A stretch of DNA of 64,000 nt. Origin: Candidatus Celerinatantimonas neptuna (GTDB lineage Bacteria > Pseudomonadota > Gammaproteobacteria > Enterobacterales > Celerinatantimonadaceae). The DNA is taken from the NCBI GenBank assembly GCA_911810475.1, contig OU461276.1, positions 551,501 to 615,500 of the forward strand, given 5' to 3'. The number at the start of each line of letters is the position of its first letter. The first letter of the stretch is position 1. Shown here piece after piece: positions 62,925-64,000 of the stretch. The translations under genes and the position numbers were made by a program. The notes under the pieces are model-generated. The model searched no databases. It had not been told where the DNA came from and saw nothing but the letters and a program-made list of their open reading frames with translations.

Positions 62925-63545
62925 AATAATTTCTAGCAGACTCTCTAAGTCTGCTCCTTTTTCGGATTTTTCATTTATATGTGCTTGGTATGCTTGTTGA
63001 TCTGGCCCCCAATCGAAGTACAGACCATTATTTGGCAACGACAGTTTTTCAGCCTGTGTTTCGCTCACAGCCAAGTTTATCTCTGAAAGTATTACTGGTG
63101 TGGAGTTGCCGACGAGCTTGGCAAAAACTGTAAGTTTGTAAGGACCAGCTAAAAAAGTAAAATTTGCGCCGTCTTCTGGTAATAAGAAATGATGATCGAA
63201 TGTAATTCCTTCCTGCGGAACATAAAGACCGCTACCTCTCTTTAGCTCGCCTTTTTCTCCGTAAACCCAAATATTGAAATTTTGCTTTGACTCATGCCTC
63301 TGAACAGAGACATGAATGCTTTCAACAACTTGACCCCGTTTTGAACTGCTGTACAACAACGTACGTAAATAGACTTTATTTTTTCCGCGATCAAAACGGG
63401 AGCCATCAGGACCAAAAAAGATAACTGTAGGCTGCGACATTAGCAGCTTACCTTTCCTGAAGAATGTAAGCCACGCCGTTACCCCAGATACAAGCAGCGC
63501 TAGGCAGGAGAATACTAAACTAAGAACATATAATTCTTGCGGCAT
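62880..63545 (-). CDS. Hypothetical membrane-anchored protein whose end is encoded by the attC-like site
   Basis: Protein of 221 residues with one N-terminal membrane helix (about 6-29: VLSLVFSCLALLVSGVTAWL) and a beta-rich domain with no recognised family. The last residues, ANKSMQPTAKASAD, are encoded within the hairpin of the 57-bp attC-like site, so the gene's own end merges with the recombination site, as often seen in gene cassettes. A probable attC right end lies 20-45 bases upstream of its ATG. Function is unknown. Confidence 0.6.
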   Translation of the reverse strand: MPQELYVLSLVFSCLALLVSGVTAWLTFFRKGKLLMSQPTVIFFGPDGSRFDRGKNKVYLRTLLYSSSKRGQVVESIHVSVQRHESKQNFNIWVYGEKGELKRGSGLYVPQEGITFDHHFLLPEDGANFTFLAGPYKLTVFAKLVGNSTPVILSEINLAVSETQAEKLSLPNNGLYFDWGPDQQAYQAHINEKSEKGADLESLLEIIANKSMQPTAKASAD

Positions 63546-63564
63546 GACTCGATTTCCTTCTTAT

Positions 63565-63591
63565 GGCTAAAACGCCTTGCTAAGCTGCTGC
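63565..63591 (-). repeat. Possible attC right end upstream of the membrane-protein gene
   Basis: GGCTAAAACGCCTTGCTAAG and the following CTGCTGC align to the right end of the attC at 61945 (about 15 of 23 positions). It lies 20 bases before the cassette-like gene start, where a preceding attC would end. Its left half is not visible. Confidence 0.35.
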
Positions 63592-63611
63592 TAGAGGACC
63601 AACCAAGACAT

Positions 63612-63724
63612 CCACTCTATTGACCTAAGAATAGCAGGCCTTTCAGTAAAATGAGCATGCAAAAAAGGTATTTGAATTCATGATCCCTGCCGACAAAAAG
63701 CTAGTTTCGATAATTACGGTTATA
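63612..63724. repeat. 113-bp repeat, copy B, interrupted by the IS630-like element
   Basis: This copy matches 60448-60560. Similarity stops at the TA (63721-63722) where the IS630-like end begins, while copy A continues with different sequence. Confidence 0.8.
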
Positions 63725-64000
63725 CCAATCACACTAATTAACTGGCCAAATTTGTCTGATCTCTACAGCAGAGTGATATGACTCTGCTTTTATCTTCACT
63801 AAATCGGTTCCAAGCACTACAAAGCTTGCTGACGATATCTTCATAACCATCAAAGCACTGGTTTGAAGTGGGATGTCCGCGTGAGCCTAACCTCACGTTG
63901 CTAAACCACAATGGGGCAATAACTGCCAAGATACGCTTAAGAGCATTTGCCGAAAATATCAAACATTATGATGGTCATATAGGTTCAGGGGAATACCCCC
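63721..64000 (-). mobile_element. IS630-like element remnant at the window edge
   Basis: Minus-strand translation gives a transposase C-terminus: GYSPEP, a stop, and then, in the same frame, SNQCFDGYEDIVSKLCSAWN and VISLCCRD. These match the SPELNP and C-terminal blocks of IS630 transposases, but stop codons and lost residues show decay. The element abuts a TA in the 113-bp repeat, the usual IS630 target. The rest lies beyond the window. Confidence 0.65.

Overview
The window is a 64 kb piece of a gammaproteobacterial chromosome with moderate-to-low GC, probably from a Vibrio-like or related marine/enteric lineage. I base this on the close E. coli-type PoxB, EttA, ModF, RlmI, Zur, MepM, PhnF-PhnM and citrate-lyase proteins, on the DUF2333 and DUF5062-type genes, and on a Vibrio-repeat-like attC site. 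The species cannot be named from sequence alone.

Layout. 1-13 kb: the 3' part of poxB, a dCache-type chemoreceptor, ettA, a few small genes, and a three-gene ABC export-type operon (ATPase, GldF-GldG fusion, DUF4340). 13-19.3 kb: a divergent GntR regulator and a six-gene operon with a periplasmic binding protein, an alkaline-phosphatase-superfamily phosphodiesterase, two permeases, an ATPase and a HAD-IB phosphatase. Together these look like an import and stepwise dephosphorylation route for a small phosphodiester or phosphonate. 19.6-28 kb: a lipoprotein, modF, a duplicated tRNA-Asn/tRNA-Phe pair, a Zur-boxed operon (zur, a COG0523 GTPase, an M23 endopeptidase), and a ProV/ProW pair whose ATPase has lost its catalytic motifs. 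28-40 kb: rlmI, a LuxR solo, an Lrp-type regulator, a divergent riboflavin synthase, a MaoC-type protein, a YjjG-type phosphatase, an old yellow enzyme, an RNA methyltransferase, DUF2333 and DUF5062 genes, a diguanylate cyclase and an RBBP9-type hydrolase.

40.5-50.3 kb is a citrate fermentation island: citS, an FAH-family enzyme, then citC, D, E, F and G on the minus strand, with the citAB two-component system divergent from it. No oadGAB and no citX are present; the FAH-family protein occupies the place where an oxaloacetate decarboxylase would be expected. An IS3 element (50.4-51.6 kb) follows and abuts a 5'-truncated quinone-reductase gene. 52.2-58.6 kb is a compact C-P lyase operon, phnFGHIJKLM, with paired PhnF-like operators but no phnCDE, phnN or phnP, followed by a divergent blc lipocalin.

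59.6-64 kb is an accessory patchwork. It holds two attC-like sites (one about 122 bp and Vibrio-repeat-like, one 57 bp), further half-sites, a YefM-YoeB toxin-antitoxin pair, a cassette-like membrane protein, broken gene starts (one a recognisable peptide deformylase start) cut off by REP-like repeats, a REP-associated transposase (RAYT) and a RAYT remnant, an 11-bp tandem repeat, a 113-bp repeat before two genes, and an IS630-like remnant at the window edge. I read it as a degenerate integron cassette cluster without an integrase in view, invaded by REP/RAYT elements.
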